DNA from: JAEUPI01 sp963814435
GTDB lineage: Bacteria; Pseudomonadota; Gammaproteobacteria; Burkholderiales; Burkholderiaceae_C
Direction: 5' to 3'
Length of the DNA: 64,000 nucleotides
NCBI GenBank assembly: GCA_963814435.1
Contig: CAWFCV010000032.1
Location: forward strand, 124,001 to 188,000
Position 1 is the first letter of the stretch. Every line of letters starts with the position of its first letter. Positions 18,054 through 26,663 of the stretch are shown piece by piece. The notes below the pieces were generated by a model, which saw nothing but the letters and a program-made list of their open reading frames with translations, was not told the origin of the DNA and ran no database searches. A program made the position numbers and the translations under genes.

Positions 18054-18818
18054 TCATTGGCGCAGCTTGTAGCCGCTGGCCAGCAGGCGCAGGGCGATCG
18101 CCGCCACCACCGCGTAGCTCACGGCCACGACCGACAGGCTGAGCCACGGCGACACGTCGCTGGCGCCGAAGAAACCGCGCCGGAAGCCGTCGATCATGTA
18201 GAAGAACGGGTTCAGGTGGCTCAATCCCTGCCAGAACGACGGCAGCGAGTGCACCGAATAGAACACGCCCGACAGAAACGTCATCGGCATGATGATGAAG
18301 TTCTGGAACGCCGCCAGCTGGTCGAACTTCTCGGCCCACAGCCCGGCGATGAGGCCGAGCGAGCCGAGCATGGCGGCGCCGAGCGCGCCGAACACGACGA
18401 TCCACCACGGCTCGGCCAGGCGCGGCGGGCCGAACCAGACGGTGACGGCCAGCACGCCGACGCCGACCACGAGCCCGCGCACCATCGATGCCCCCACGTA
18501 CGCCGCGTACCAGGCCCAGTGCGACAGCGGCGTGACCAGCAGGAACACCAGGTTGCCGGTGATCTTGCTCTGGATCAGCGAGGAGCTGCTGTTGGCGAAC
18601 GCGTTCTGCAGCACGCTCATCATCACCAGCCCCGGAATCAGGAACGCGGTGTAGCCGACGCCCGAAAACACCTGGACCTTGTCCTCCAGGACATGACCGA
18701 AGATCAGCAGGTACATCACCGCCGTGAGCACCGGAGCGGCCACGGTCTGGAAAGCCACCTTCCAGAAACGCATGACTTCCTTGCGAAACAGCGTGCCGGC
18801 GCCGGACAGCCTGGTCAT
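18054..18818 (-). CDS. ABC-2 type exporter, membrane subunit
   Basis: Integral membrane permease of 254 residues with about six hydrophobic segments. The N-terminus (FRKEVMRFWKVAFQTV) leads to the first segment, and the centre carries the ABC-2 pattern SSSSLIQSKITGNLVFLLV followed by FLSGVFYSVHSLP. Its ATG overlaps the stop of the ATPase gene (ATGA), so the two form one transporter. The pair resembles NodIJ/DrrAB-like exporters; the substrate cannot be read. It sits upstream of ibaG in the usual Burkholderiales order (ATPase-permease-ibaG-murA). Confidence 0.92.
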   Translation of the reverse strand: MTRLSGAGTLFRKEVMRFWKVAFQTVAAPVLTAVMYLLIFGHVLEDKVQVFSGVGYTAFLIPGLVMMSVLQNAFANSSSSLIQSKITGNLVFLLVTPLSHWAWYAAYVGASMVRGLVVGVGVLAVTVWFGPPRLAEPWWIVVFGALGAAMLGSLGLIAGLWAEKFDQLAAFQNFIIMPMTFLSGVFYSVHSLPSFWQGLSHLNPFFYMIDGFRRGFFGASDVSPWLSLSVVAVSYAVVAAIALRLLASGYKLRQ

Positions 18819-19723
18819 GCGGCGGCCCCGGCCATGATCTCGAGAAATACGTCTTCGAGGTCGGCACGCCCGATCTCCAGATCCTCGATCTTCACGCCAC
18901 CGGTGCGCAGCGCGGCCAGCAGGGTCTCCACCTCGGTGGCGTCGTGCGCGGCGGCCTGCACGATGCGGCCGGTCACCCGCGCCCGCTGCGCCAGCGCGGC
19001 CGGCAGCGCATCGTCGGTCTTGAACCGCAGCATCGTGTGCGCCGTGCCGGCCAGCAGCGCCGACGTCTTGTCCAGCGCCACCACCCGGCCCTGCTTCAAC
19101 ATCGCGATGCGACCGCACAGCGCCTCGGCCTCCTCGAGGTAGTGCGTCGTCAGCAGCACGGTGTGACCCTGGTGGTTGAGCCGGGCAATGAATTGCCACA
19201 GCGTCTGGCGCAGCTCCACGTCGACGCCGGCCGTCGGCTCGTCGAGCACGATCACCGGCGGCCGATGCACCAGCGCCTGCGCGACCAGCACGCGCCGCTT
19301 CATGCCGCCGGACAGCTGGCGCATGTTGGCGTTCGCCTTGTCGGCCAGCCCCAGGTTGGCCAGCAACTCGTCGATCCACGCATCGTTGTGGCTCAGGCCG
19401 AAGTACCCGCTCTGGATGCGCAGCGCCTCGCGCACCGAGAAGAACGGGTCGAACACCAGTTCCTGCGGCACGATGCCCAGCGAGCGCCGCGCCTGCGCGT
19501 AGTCGCGCACCACGTCGTGTCCCATGACGGTCACACGCCCCTCGCTGGCCCGGGCCAGGCCCGCCAGAATGCTGATCAGCGTCGTCTTGCCGGCGCCGTT
19601 GGGGCCGAGCAGGCCGAAGAACTCGCCGTCCTCGATGTCGAAGCTGACTCCGTCCAGCGCACGCAGCGTGCCGCGGGGTCCGACGTAGGTCTTGACGACC
19701 TGATGGAACGACACGGCGGGCAT
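18815..19723 (-). CDS. ABC-2 type exporter, ATP-binding subunit
   Basis: ATPase of 302 residues. Walker A GLLGPNGAGKTTLI near 40-53, Q-loop VPQELVFDPFFSVREAL, ABC signature LSGGMKRRVLVAQAL, Walker B VIVLDEPTAGVD and the H-loop LLTTHYLEEAEAL. The C-terminal roughly 80 residues form the DrrA/NodI-like regulatory extension. Start at 19723. Divergent from the TetR gene across 88 bases, which suggests regulation by that protein, though the link is only positional. Confidence 0.94.
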   Translation of the reverse strand: MPAVSFHQVVKTYVGPRGTLRALDGVSFDIEDGEFFGLLGPNGAGKTTLISILAGLARASEGRVTVMGHDVVRDYAQARRSLGIVPQELVFDPFFSVREALRIQSGYFGLSHNDAWIDELLANLGLADKANANMRQLSGGMKRRVLVAQALVHRPPVIVLDEPTAGVDVELRQTLWQFIARLNHQGHTVLLTTHYLEEAEALCGRIAMLKQGRVVALDKTSALLAGTAHTMLRFKTDDALPAALAQRARVTGRIVQAAAHDATEVETLLAALRTGGVKIEDLEIGRADLEDVFLEIMAGAAA

Positions 19724-19737
19724 GGCGCGCGATTGTA

Positions 19738-19761
19738 GGCAGGCTTGTCGCGCGGCCTGTC
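19738..19761. promoter_or_regulatory. Imperfect inverted repeat in exporter/TetR divergent region
   Basis: GGCAGGC, ten-base spacer, GCCTGTC (6 of 7 arms match) inside the only 88 bases separating the exporter genes from the divergent TetR gene. Candidate operator; weak in GC-rich DNA. Confidence 0.3.
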
Positions 19762-19811
19762 TGCGCGCAACCGTTGGTGCTAGATTCGCTGCGCCCCGGC
19801 TCGACACCGCC

Positions 19812-20477
19812 ATGACCAAACCCACCAAGAAGCCGCGACGCACGGCCGAACGCATTCTCGAAGTGACACTCGAGCTGTTCAACCGGTTCGGCGAGCCCAA
19901 CGTCTCGACGACGGTGATCTCGGCCGAGATGAACATCAGCCCGGGCAACCTCTATTACCACTATCCGGCCAAGGACGAACTGATCAACGCCTTGTTCGAC
20001 CGCTACGAGTCCGCGCTCGACGAGCTGCTCGGCGCGGCCGACAGCGTGCGCAACGTCGAGGATGCGTGGCTGTTCTTCCACATGCTGTTCGAGCTGATCT
20101 GGAAGTACCGATTCCTGTATCGCGATCTGAACGACCTGCTGAGCAAGAACCGCCGGCTGGAGACGCACTTCCAGCACGTGCTGGCCAACAAGGGCCGGGC
20201 GGTTCAGGCGGTGCTCGATGGCCTGCAACGCGGCGATGCGATGCAGGTCGAGGTGAGTGACTCCGGCCCGATGGCCGACTCGATGGTGGTCGTGCTGACC
20301 TATTGGCTCAGTTACGAGTACGTGCGCGATCCGCGCAAGGCGCTCGAGCCCGAGAGCGCCGAGGCTGCGCTGACGCGCGGCGCCTTCCATGTGCTGAGCC
20401 TGCTGATGCCCTACCTGGGGGCGGCCGAACGCGAGCACCTGACCACGCTGGCCGGCGCCTACAAGGGCAATCACTGA
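19812..20477 (+). CDS. TetR/AcrR-family transcriptional regulator
   Basis: 221-residue regulator. The N-terminal HTH is clear: RTAERILEVTLELFNRFGE, TTVISAEMNISPGNLYYHYPAKDELINALF near residues 10-60 (given as parts). The rest is a helical ligand-binding half (LFFHMLFELIWKYRFLYRDLND). ATG at 19812; divergent from the ABC-2 exporter and followed after 53 bases by an uncharacterised TPR gene. Probable target is the exporter, by position only; the ligand is unknown. Confidence 0.93.
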   Translation: MTKPTKKPRRTAERILEVTLELFNRFGEPNVSTTVISAEMNISPGNLYYHYPAKDELINALFDRYESALDELLGAADSVRNVEDAWLFFHMLFELIWKYRFLYRDLNDLLSKNRRLETHFQHVLANKGRAVQAVLDGLQRGDAMQVEVSDSGPMADSMVVVLTYWLSYEYVRDPRKALEPESAEAALTRGAFHVLSLLMPYLGAAEREHLTTLAGAYKGNH

Positions 20478-20530
20478 GCTTGCCGCGCGCAAATTTCTTC
20501 ACCATCACCACAAGACGAGGAGACACGCCG

Positions 20531-21304
20531 ATGGCCAAATGGACCGCCTTTCCCTATGACAACGACGAGTACACCTACGACCTGGCGACGCTGAAGAAAA
20601 AGTGGGCGCGGCTGCACGCTGGCGACGCCGAACCGCTGCCGAAAGACGACAAGGTGCTGGCCGCCTGGGCGCTGTACCACGCCGGGGAATTCCAGAAGGC
20701 CTACGACGCCGGGCTGAAGATCGGCGGTGCCGGCGTCACGGTGGCCAACAAGGCGCAGTGCATCTACGCCAACTACCTGGAGAAGAGCGAGAAGAACAAG
20801 CTCGCGATGTTCCAGGAGGCGGCTGCCCGTGCCGAGGCGCAGGCCGAGGAGGAGCCGAAGAACGCCAACGCGCACTACCTGATGGCCTACGCGCTCGGCC
20901 GCTACAGCCAGAGCATCAGTGTGGCCAAGGCGCTGGCGCAAGGCCTGGGCAGCAAGGTCAAGACCGCGCTCGAAGCCGCGATCAAGCTGGCGCCCAAGCA
21001 CGCCGATGCGCACATCGCGCTCGGTTCATTCCACGCCGAGGTGATCGACAAGGTCGGCAAGCTGCTCGGCAAGACGCAGGGCGCCGACGCCGGCACCGGG
21101 CTCAAGATGTACCAGGCGGCGCTGAAGCTCAACCCGACCAGCGCGATCGCGATGATCGAGTACGCCAACGGGCTGGTGATGCTCGAGGGCGACAAGAAGA
21201 TGGAGGACGCCGAGAAGCTCTACGCCGACGCGGCCGCCTGCGAGCCGCTCGACGCGATGGAACGGCTCGACGTGGAGATGGCAAAGGAAGAGTTGGAGGA
21301 CTGA
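20531..21304 (+). CDS. Uncharacterised TPR-like cytoplasmic protein
   Basis: 257 residues with no signal peptide or membrane segment. N-terminus AKWTAFPYDNDEYTYDLATLKKKW is distinctive. Central and C-terminal parts are helix pairs of TPR character (ANAHYLMAYALGRYSQSISV, ADAHIALGSFHAEVIDK, TSAIAMIEYANGLVML). A good GAGGAGA ribosome site precedes the ATG. Downstream of the TetR gene in the same direction. I do not recognise a named family; a scaffold or chaperone-like role would be inference. A perfect 9-bp hairpin follows the stop. Confidence 0.8.
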   Translation: MAKWTAFPYDNDEYTYDLATLKKKWARLHAGDAEPLPKDDKVLAAWALYHAGEFQKAYDAGLKIGGAGVTVANKAQCIYANYLEKSEKNKLAMFQEAAARAEAQAEEEPKNANAHYLMAYALGRYSQSISVAKALAQGLGSKVKTALEAAIKLAPKHADAHIALGSFHAEVIDKVGKLLGKTQGADAGTGLKMYQAALKLNPTSAIAMIEYANGLVMLEGDKKMEDAEKLYADAAACEPLDAMERLDVEMAKEELED

Positions 21305-21312
21305 AGGCGCTG

Positions 21313-21335
21313 CGCGGGTCCGCAGTGGACCCGCG
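21313..21335. terminator. Bidirectional hairpin between convergent genes
   Basis: CGCGGGTCC, loop GCAGT, GGACCCGCG: a perfect 9-bp stem in the 35-base gap between the TPR gene and the convergent acyltransferase gene. No T-run on either strand. Confidence 0.6.
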
Positions 21336-21339
21336 ATTG

Positions 21340-22761
21340 CTAGGCCTGCGCCCCCCACGGCAGCATCAGAGACAGCAACAGCAGCTTCTCGAATTCGGGC
21401 TCGAACAGGTCGATGATCAACTGCGGCTCTGGGCACAGCCGCTCGTCGGTGATGAGGCCGAACTGCACGCCGCCGGCGTAGCTCAAGATGGACACGCCGA
21501 TGCCGATGTCGCCCGACGCGGGTACCCAGAAGATCGATTGCCGCAGCGTCGCGCCGCAGAATTTGAGCGGTTCGGCCGGCCCGGGCACGTTGGTCATCAC
21601 TGCGGTCGCCTTCTTGGCGAACAGGTTCAGGATTGCGTCCTGCACCGGCTTGATCATCAGGCCGGCGATCGACAGCACGGCAAACGCGAGCAGCGGCTGG
21701 TAGCTGCCCTTCAACTCGCTCATGCGCTGGCGCACGGCGTAGACGCGCTCGATCGGGTTCTGGATGCCGATCGGCAACACCAGCGGCGCGAGGCCGAACT
21801 TGTTGCCGAGCTGCCAGGCCTTCTCCACCGGGCGCAGGTTCACCGGCACCATCGCGCGGATTTCCTTGCCGCTTGGATCATCACCTTGGTCGCGCAGATA
21901 CTGGCCGATCGCACCGGCCACGCACGACAGCAGCACGTCGTTGATCGAGCAGTTCAAGGCCTTGCCGATGGTCTTCACCGTATCCAGCGGCAGCGGCTCG
22001 TTCCAGGCCACGCGCTTGCGTCCGATCGGCTTGCCCTTCAGCCGGGTGGCCGAGTCGTCCGGCATCACGGCCAGCGCCGCCACGTCGCTGACGACCTGGT
22101 AGCCGGTTCGCGCCATGTCGAGCGAGCCGAACAGCTGCTTCGGATGCGACAGCACCTCGACCGACTTGGCCACGCCGTCACCGTACATGCCCAGCGCCTT
22201 GACCGTGATCTCGGTCAGCGGCTTGACCACCGCGTCGCTCAACCAGTCGTGCTCGCCATCCTCGTCGGCCTCGCGCGCGCGGCGCTTGGGCGGGTCGTTG
22301 CCGCCGTCGGTGATCGACAGCGTGACCGAGATCAGCGCGATGCCGTCGCCGATGCAATGGTGGATGCGCGCGATCAGCGCGCTGCCACCGTCGTAGTCCT
22401 CGATCAGGTGGAACTGCCACAGCGGCCGGTCGGGGTCGAGCGGCGTCGTCGCCAGTTCAGCGCAGCGCGCCTGCAGCGCGGCGAGCCGGCCTTGCCCCTT
22501 GCGGCGCGGCAGTTTCTCGCGCACGACATGGCGCCTGATGTCGAAATCGTCGTCGTCGACCCACGACGCACCCAGCGTGTCGTGCACGACCTTCTGGCGG
22601 AAGCGGTCGTATTTCAGCAGCTTGTCGGCAATGCGCTGACACACCGCGTCGTACCCGACCCGCGGGGTCACGAGCCAGACACCCACGATCATCATCAGGT
22701 TGACGTCGTTGTCCATGCGCAGCCACGCGTTATCGACACGCGACATGCGTTCAGCGGCCAT
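21340..22761 (-). CDS. Wax ester synthase / acyl-CoA:diacylglycerol acyltransferase
   Basis: WS/DGAT-family enzyme using acyl-CoA to acylate alcohols or diacylglycerol, making storage neutral lipid. The active-site motif HHxxxDG is present as IHHCIGDGIAL near residues 133-143. Family motifs PLDPDRPLWQFHLIE, NDVLLSCVAGAIGQYL, VPVNLRP, LGNKFGLAPL and the late TNVPGP block are in order. 473 residues from the ATG at 22761; the ATG at 22746 (MSRVDNAWLRM) could be the true start. Faces the acyl-CoA-binding protein gene across 122 bases, supporting an acyl-CoA context. Confidence 0.93.
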   Translation of the reverse strand: MAAERMSRVDNAWLRMDNDVNLMMIVGVWLVTPRVGYDAVCQRIADKLLKYDRFRQKVVHDTLGASWVDDDDFDIRRHVVREKLPRRKGQGRLAALQARCAELATTPLDPDRPLWQFHLIEDYDGGSALIARIHHCIGDGIALISVTLSITDGGNDPPKRRAREADEDGEHDWLSDAVVKPLTEITVKALGMYGDGVAKSVEVLSHPKQLFGSLDMARTGYQVVSDVAALAVMPDDSATRLKGKPIGRKRVAWNEPLPLDTVKTIGKALNCSINDVLLSCVAGAIGQYLRDQGDDPSGKEIRAMVPVNLRPVEKAWQLGNKFGLAPLVLPIGIQNPIERVYAVRQRMSELKGSYQPLLAFAVLSIAGLMIKPVQDAILNLFAKKATAVMTNVPGPAEPLKFCGATLRQSIFWVPASGDIGIGVSILSYAGGVQFGLITDERLCPEPQLIIDLFEPEFEKLLLLSLMLPWGAQA

Positions 22762-22883
22762 CGGGTTTCTCCTCGGGTGATGCGTCTGGGGTCGTGGTCA
22801 CGATGCTGGGTAACATCCGGGGCGTCAAGCTGAGACTTTCACCCACGCCCCACGCATTCAACCGTCCGACCGGGAGACCCGCC

Positions 22884-23138
22884 ATGGCCAATCTCAAGAT
22901 GGCATTCGAAAAGGCCGTAGCCGACAGCAAGAACCTGCCGGAAAAGCCCGACAACATGACCCTGCTGAAGATCTACTCGCTGTACAAGCAGGCGAGTTCA
23001 GGCGACGTCGACGGCAAGCGCCCGGGATTCACCGACATGGTCGGCCGTGCCAAGTGGGACGCGTGGAACGCCTTGAAGGGCAAGCCCGCCGAAGCGGCCA
23101 TGCAGGAGTACGTCGACCTGATCGAATCGCTGAAGTAA
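22884..23138 (+). CDS. Acyl-CoA-binding protein
   Basis: 84-residue cytoplasmic four-helix protein that binds and buffers long-chain acyl-CoA. MANLKMAFEKAVADSKNLP, LLKIYSLYKQASSGDVDGKRPG and RAKWDAWNALKG carry the conserved Tyr/Lys and KWDAW CoA-contact residues. ATG at 22884 with a GGGAGA ribosome site. Divergent from the WS/DGAT gene, convergent with the PHA-associated gene. ACBP genes occur in some but by no means all proteobacteria. Confidence 0.93.
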   Translation: MANLKMAFEKAVADSKNLPEKPDNMTLLKIYSLYKQASSGDVDGKRPGFTDMVGRAKWDAWNALKGKPAEAAMQEYVDLIESLK

Positions 23139-23149
23139 CGCGCTACTTC
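23132..23149. terminator. Inverted repeat formed by two convergent stop regions
   Basis: GAAGTA, ACGCGC, TACTTC. The TAA of the acyl-CoA-binding gene and the TAG of the opposing gene both lie within it; only four bases separate the two stops. Confidence 0.35.
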
Positions 23150-23505
23150 TTCTTGGACACCGTCTTCTTGGCCGGTGCCTTCTTGGCCGACGCCGGCTTC
23201 GGCGCGCCCGCGCCGGCCTTGCCGAGCAGGTTGTCGAGGTTCTTCTCGATCTCGCCCTCGATCGTCTTCGAAAACGCGCCGAGCAGGAAGCCGAGCTTCG
23301 CATTCAGGTCGAAGTGATCGGCGGCCACCACCAGCGTGCCGTTGACACCGGAGCGTGTGAACTCCACCGTGTCGCTGAATTCACCTTCCAGCACGCTGCA
23401 TTGCATGTCGAACTTCTTCTCGACATCCTCGGCCCAGGCCCAGGCGATCTTGCGCGCCTTCGCCAGACCCAGGTTGTGCTTGCGGTGGATTCGAATGTCC
23501 GGCAT
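23143..23505 (-). CDS. Polyhydroxyalkanoate-system (granule-associated) protein
   Basis: 120 residues, matching the PHA_gran_rgn family. MPDIRIHRKHNLGLAKARKIA, GEFSDTVEFTRSGVNGTL and KLGFLLGAFSKTIEGEIEKNL are conserved blocks. The last about 25 residues are a Lys/Ala-rich, nucleoid-protein-like tail (APKPASAKKAPAKK). Known members lie near PHA synthase genes; no synthase is here, but neighbouring WS/DGAT and ACBP genes fit a carbon-storage theme. Confidence 0.85.
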   Translation of the reverse strand: MPDIRIHRKHNLGLAKARKIAWAWAEDVEKKFDMQCSVLEGEFSDTVEFTRSGVNGTLVVAADHFDLNAKLGFLLGAFSKTIEGEIEKNLDNLLGKAGAGAPKPASAKKAPAKKTVSKKK

Positions 23506-23529
23506 CCCAGGCTCCGATCAGGTCAATGG

Positions 23530-24615
23530 TCAGGGTGCGCGCAGTGTCGCGTGGCGCTCGGCCTTCGGCAATGCGGCCAAACGCCGGACTTCGGCGTAGA
23601 AGCGCTCGAAATCGCGCCCTTCGCGCTCGAACAGGCGCTCGAACTGCGGCACCAGTTCGTCGTAGGCCGCCTGGATCGCGAAGGCCGCGTTGTTGGCGCG
23701 CTCGAACCAACCGTCGTAGCCCGTGTAGCCGCCCCAGCGCTCGGTCTTCAGTCGCCCGTAGTCGGCGCGCAGCGTGGCCAGACGCTCGGCCTTGCGCGCC
23801 CGTTGCGTGGCCGCCTCGGTGCCGCTGCGGTAGATCGCCTCGAGATCGGCCCTGGCCTGCAGGGTCAACGCTCTGAATTCACGCCGGCGCTGGTCGAATT
23901 GCCGATAGGCGTCGCGTGCCTCGGCGGGCGCCTCGGTGTCGAGCCAGCGCGTGCCGCCGAGGCGCTCGACGGCGGTGGCGAACGACTCGTTGAACATCGT
24001 GTCGTCGCTGGCATACACCACCTGGTGTGCGAGCTCGTGGAAGATCAGGCGCGCCAGTTCGCCGTCGATCCAGTTGATGAAGGTGTTGAGCAGCGGGTCG
24101 CCACCGAGCCAGTTGGTCCAGCCGAGCGTGGAGTACGCCGGCACGCCGTAGACGAGCGTCTCCCAACCCTGCATGCGCAGTTCAGCGGCCAGCGCGTCGG
24201 CGGCGGCGCGATCGAAGTAACCGCGGTAGCCCACGCAACCCATGACCGGAAAGCACCAGGTCTTGAGCGTCAGCGACAACTCGGGCGCGGCCACCACGTT
24301 CCACACGGCGGCGTTGCGCTTCAGGTCGGCATAACGACGGTAACTGGCGTTGTCGGGAAGCTTGAGTTCGCGCACCGAGAAGTCGCGCACACGCTGGCTC
24401 AGCGCCAGCCGATCACGCAGCGAAGCCGGCGTGGCGGGGTCGTCCAACCAGGCGGGCACCGGCCTGGCCGCCTGCATCAGGCCGAGATGGCCGCCGACGC
24501 TCTGCGCGTAGTAGCCGAGCGACGAACAGCCGCCGAGGGCACACGTCGCCGCCACCAGCACCGCCGTCGCGCCCGCGAGCCCGGCCATCATCCAGCCGAT
24601 TCGTCGCACCGGCAT
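23530..24615 (-). CDS. Predicted aminopeptidase lipoprotein (PF10023 type)
   Basis: 361 residues. A hydrophobic leader ends with the lipobox LGGC, then SSLGYYAQSVGGHLGLM, the hallmark N-terminus of the predicted zinc aminopeptidase family. The metalloprotease motif HELAHQ is followed about 15 residues on by NESFATAVER, which supplies the third metal ligand. The ATG at 24615 overlaps the stop of the molybdoenzyme gene. Expected to be anchored at the periplasmic face. Substrate not known. Confidence 0.9.
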   Translation of the reverse strand: MPVRRIGWMMAGLAGATAVLVAATCALGGCSSLGYYAQSVGGHLGLMQAARPVPAWLDDPATPASLRDRLALSQRVRDFSVRELKLPDNASYRRYADLKRNAAVWNVVAAPELSLTLKTWCFPVMGCVGYRGYFDRAAADALAAELRMQGWETLVYGVPAYSTLGWTNWLGGDPLLNTFINWIDGELARLIFHELAHQVVYASDDTMFNESFATAVERLGGTRWLDTEAPAEARDAYRQFDQRRREFRALTLQARADLEAIYRSGTEAATQRARKAERLATLRADYGRLKTERWGGYTGYDGWFERANNAAFAIQAAYDELVPQFERLFEREGRDFERFYAEVRRLAALPKAERHATLRAP

Positions 24616-26663
24616 CACGCCAGCGCCACCTCGACCAGGCAGTCGTAGAAGCACGGTGCGCGACCGATGTCGGTCAGGCGCTGGTGCGTCAGCTCGTTGA
24701 CGTTGGTGCCGTCCGGGCCGAGCTTGCGCCACCACACGCCAAAGCCGTTCACCACGCCCGGCCGCGCGCGGTCGGTCACCGCCACGGTGCACTGGTACGA
24801 GCCACGCTCGTTGAACACACGCACCCGCGCGCCGTCGGCGATGCCACGCGTCGCGGCGTCCTGAGGATGCACCTCCACCTGAGGCTGGCCTTCGATCGCG
24901 CGCAGGCTCGCGACATTGACGAAGCTCGAGTTCAGAAAATGCCGCGCCGGCGGCGAGATCATCGCCAGCGGAAACCGCCGGGCCAGCTCGGGCGCCGTGC
25001 GCGGGCTTTCGTAATTGGCCACGTAGTCGGGCACGCCCAGCCCCGGTGCGTCGACCTGGACGCGACCATCGGACGTCGGAAAACCGCCGTGCGCAAACGG
25101 CGCATCGGGAAGCGGCAGCCTGACCCAGCCACATTGGCGCAGCGCGTCGAAATCGAGCGCGCGCAACGCGGCGCGGGCAAGCTGCTCGTCGCTGTCGGCC
25201 AAGCACGGGTCGTCGAAACCCATGCACCGTGCCAATCGACGGAAGATCTCGCTGTTGGGCAGGGCCTCGCCGAGCGGCGCGATCGCCGGTTCGTTGAACA
25301 GCACGTAGCTGTGGCCATAGGCCGTGTGCACGTCCAGGTGTTCCAACTGGGTGGTGGCCGGCAACACGTAGTCGGCGTAGTCGGCGGTGTCGGTCTGGAA
25401 CTGCTCGAGCACCACGCAGAACAGATCGTCGCGCGCGAAACCAGCCACCACCTGGCGCGACTGTGGCGCCACCGCCAGCGGGTTGCTGTTGTAGACCACC
25501 AGCGCCTCGACACGAGGCCCGAAGCCGGGGCCGGCTTCGCGCAGCAGATCGTCGCCGATGGTGCTCATGTTGATCGTGCGCGGCCTGCGCCCGGCCAGCA
25601 GATCGGGTCGTTCCAGCGCCACGGTGTCCTTCACGTCGCGAAACCAGCCCGAGCTCGACAGCAGCAGGCCGCCGCCACGGTGCCGCCAGGCGCCGATCAG
25701 ACAAGGCAGCAGCGCGATCAGACGCACCGCGTTGCCGCCGCCGTGCGCGCGCTGCATGCCGTAGTTGAGCCGGATCGCGGCCGGCGCGGTGGTGCCCAGA
25801 TCGCGGGCCAAGCCCCGCACCACCGCGGGCTCGATGCCGCACTCGGCCGCTGCACGCTCGGGGGTCCACGCCATCGCACGATCGCGCAGCGCGTGCCAGT
25901 CGCCCACATGGCGGTCGAGGTAGTCGTGGTCGAGCCAGTCGTTCTCGATCAGCTCGTGCATCAGGCCCAGCGCCAACGCCCCGTCGGTGCCGGGCAGCAG
26001 CGCCACATGCTGGTGGCATTTGTCGGCGGTTTCAGTGCGCCGCGGATCGATGCACACCAGGCGGGCGCCGCGGCGCTTGGCCTCCTGTGCGTAGGTCCAG
26101 AAGTGCACGTTCGAGGTGATCGAATTGCTGCCCCAGATGAGGATCAGCCGGCTCTCGGCGAAGAACTCGACGTGCATGCCGACCTTGGCGCCATAGGTGG
26201 CGATCAGCGCGTCACCGCCGGCCGACGAGCAGATCGTACGGTCCAGCCGCGAGGCGCCGAGGCGGTTGAAGAAGCGCGCCGCCATGCCCTCACCCTGCAC
26301 CAGTCCCATCGTGCCGGCGTAGCTGTACGGCACGATGGCTTCGGGCGCGCGCGCGGCGATGGCGCGCAGGCGAGCGGCGATGTCTTCGAGCGCGTCGTCC
26401 CAGCTCACGCGCTCGAAGCGCCCGCTTCCCTTCGGCCCGACTCGGCGCATCGGGTGCAGCAAACGATCCGGGTGATGCGTGCGCTCGGCGTAGCGGCTGA
26501 CCTTGGTGCACAACGCACCGTGGGTCGTCGGATGCTCGGGGTCGCCTTGCATGCGCGTGACACGCCCATCCTCCACCGTCGCCAGCCAGGCACAGGTATC
26601 GGGACAATCGTGCGGGCATGCCCCGCGCACGACGCGGGCTCTGGCGGTTGTGGCGGCGCTCAT
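24615..26663 (-). CDS. Molybdopterin-dependent oxidoreductase, Fe-S containing
   Basis: 682-residue enzyme of the DMSO-reductase superfamily. N-terminal [4Fe-4S] ligands are Cys16, Cys20, Cys24 (CPHDCPDTC) and Cys52 (GALCTK). The Mo-bisMGD regions RVSWDDALEDIAARL, ICSSAGGDALI, IWGSNSITSNVHFW, CIDPRRTETAD and LPATTQLEHLDVH follow. The C-terminal MopB domain is present (EVHPQDAATRGIADGARVRV). There is no Tat leader, so it should be cytoplasmic. No partner electron-transfer subunit or chaperone gene is adjacent, so the substrate is open; such stand-alone forms are often labelled anaerobic dehydrogenase. Confidence 0.9.
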   Translation of the reverse strand: MSAATTARARVVRGACPHDCPDTCAWLATVEDGRVTRMQGDPEHPTTHGALCTKVSRYAERTHHPDRLLHPMRRVGPKGSGRFERVSWDDALEDIAARLRAIAARAPEAIVPYSYAGTMGLVQGEGMAARFFNRLGASRLDRTICSSAGGDALIATYGAKVGMHVEFFAESRLILIWGSNSITSNVHFWTYAQEAKRRGARLVCIDPRRTETADKCHQHVALLPGTDGALALGLMHELIENDWLDHDYLDRHVGDWHALRDRAMAWTPERAAAECGIEPAVVRGLARDLGTTAPAAIRLNYGMQRAHGGGNAVRLIALLPCLIGAWRHRGGGLLLSSSGWFRDVKDTVALERPDLLAGRRPRTINMSTIGDDLLREAGPGFGPRVEALVVYNSNPLAVAPQSRQVVAGFARDDLFCVVLEQFQTDTADYADYVLPATTQLEHLDVHTAYGHSYVLFNEPAIAPLGEALPNSEIFRRLARCMGFDDPCLADSDEQLARAALRALDFDALRQCGWVRLPLPDAPFAHGGFPTSDGRVQVDAPGLGVPDYVANYESPRTAPELARRFPLAMISPPARHFLNSSFVNVASLRAIEGQPQVEVHPQDAATRGIADGARVRVFNERGSYQCTVAVTDRARPGVVNGFGVWWRKLGPDGTNVNELTHQRLTDIGRAPCFYDCLVEVALA

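Noticed and set aside
18054..20492. An 812-codon open frame on the minus strand covering the exporter and the TetR gene
   Set aside because: Only the last 255 codons are real (the ABC-2 permease); the rest reads antisense to the TetR gene and out of frame through the ATPase gene.
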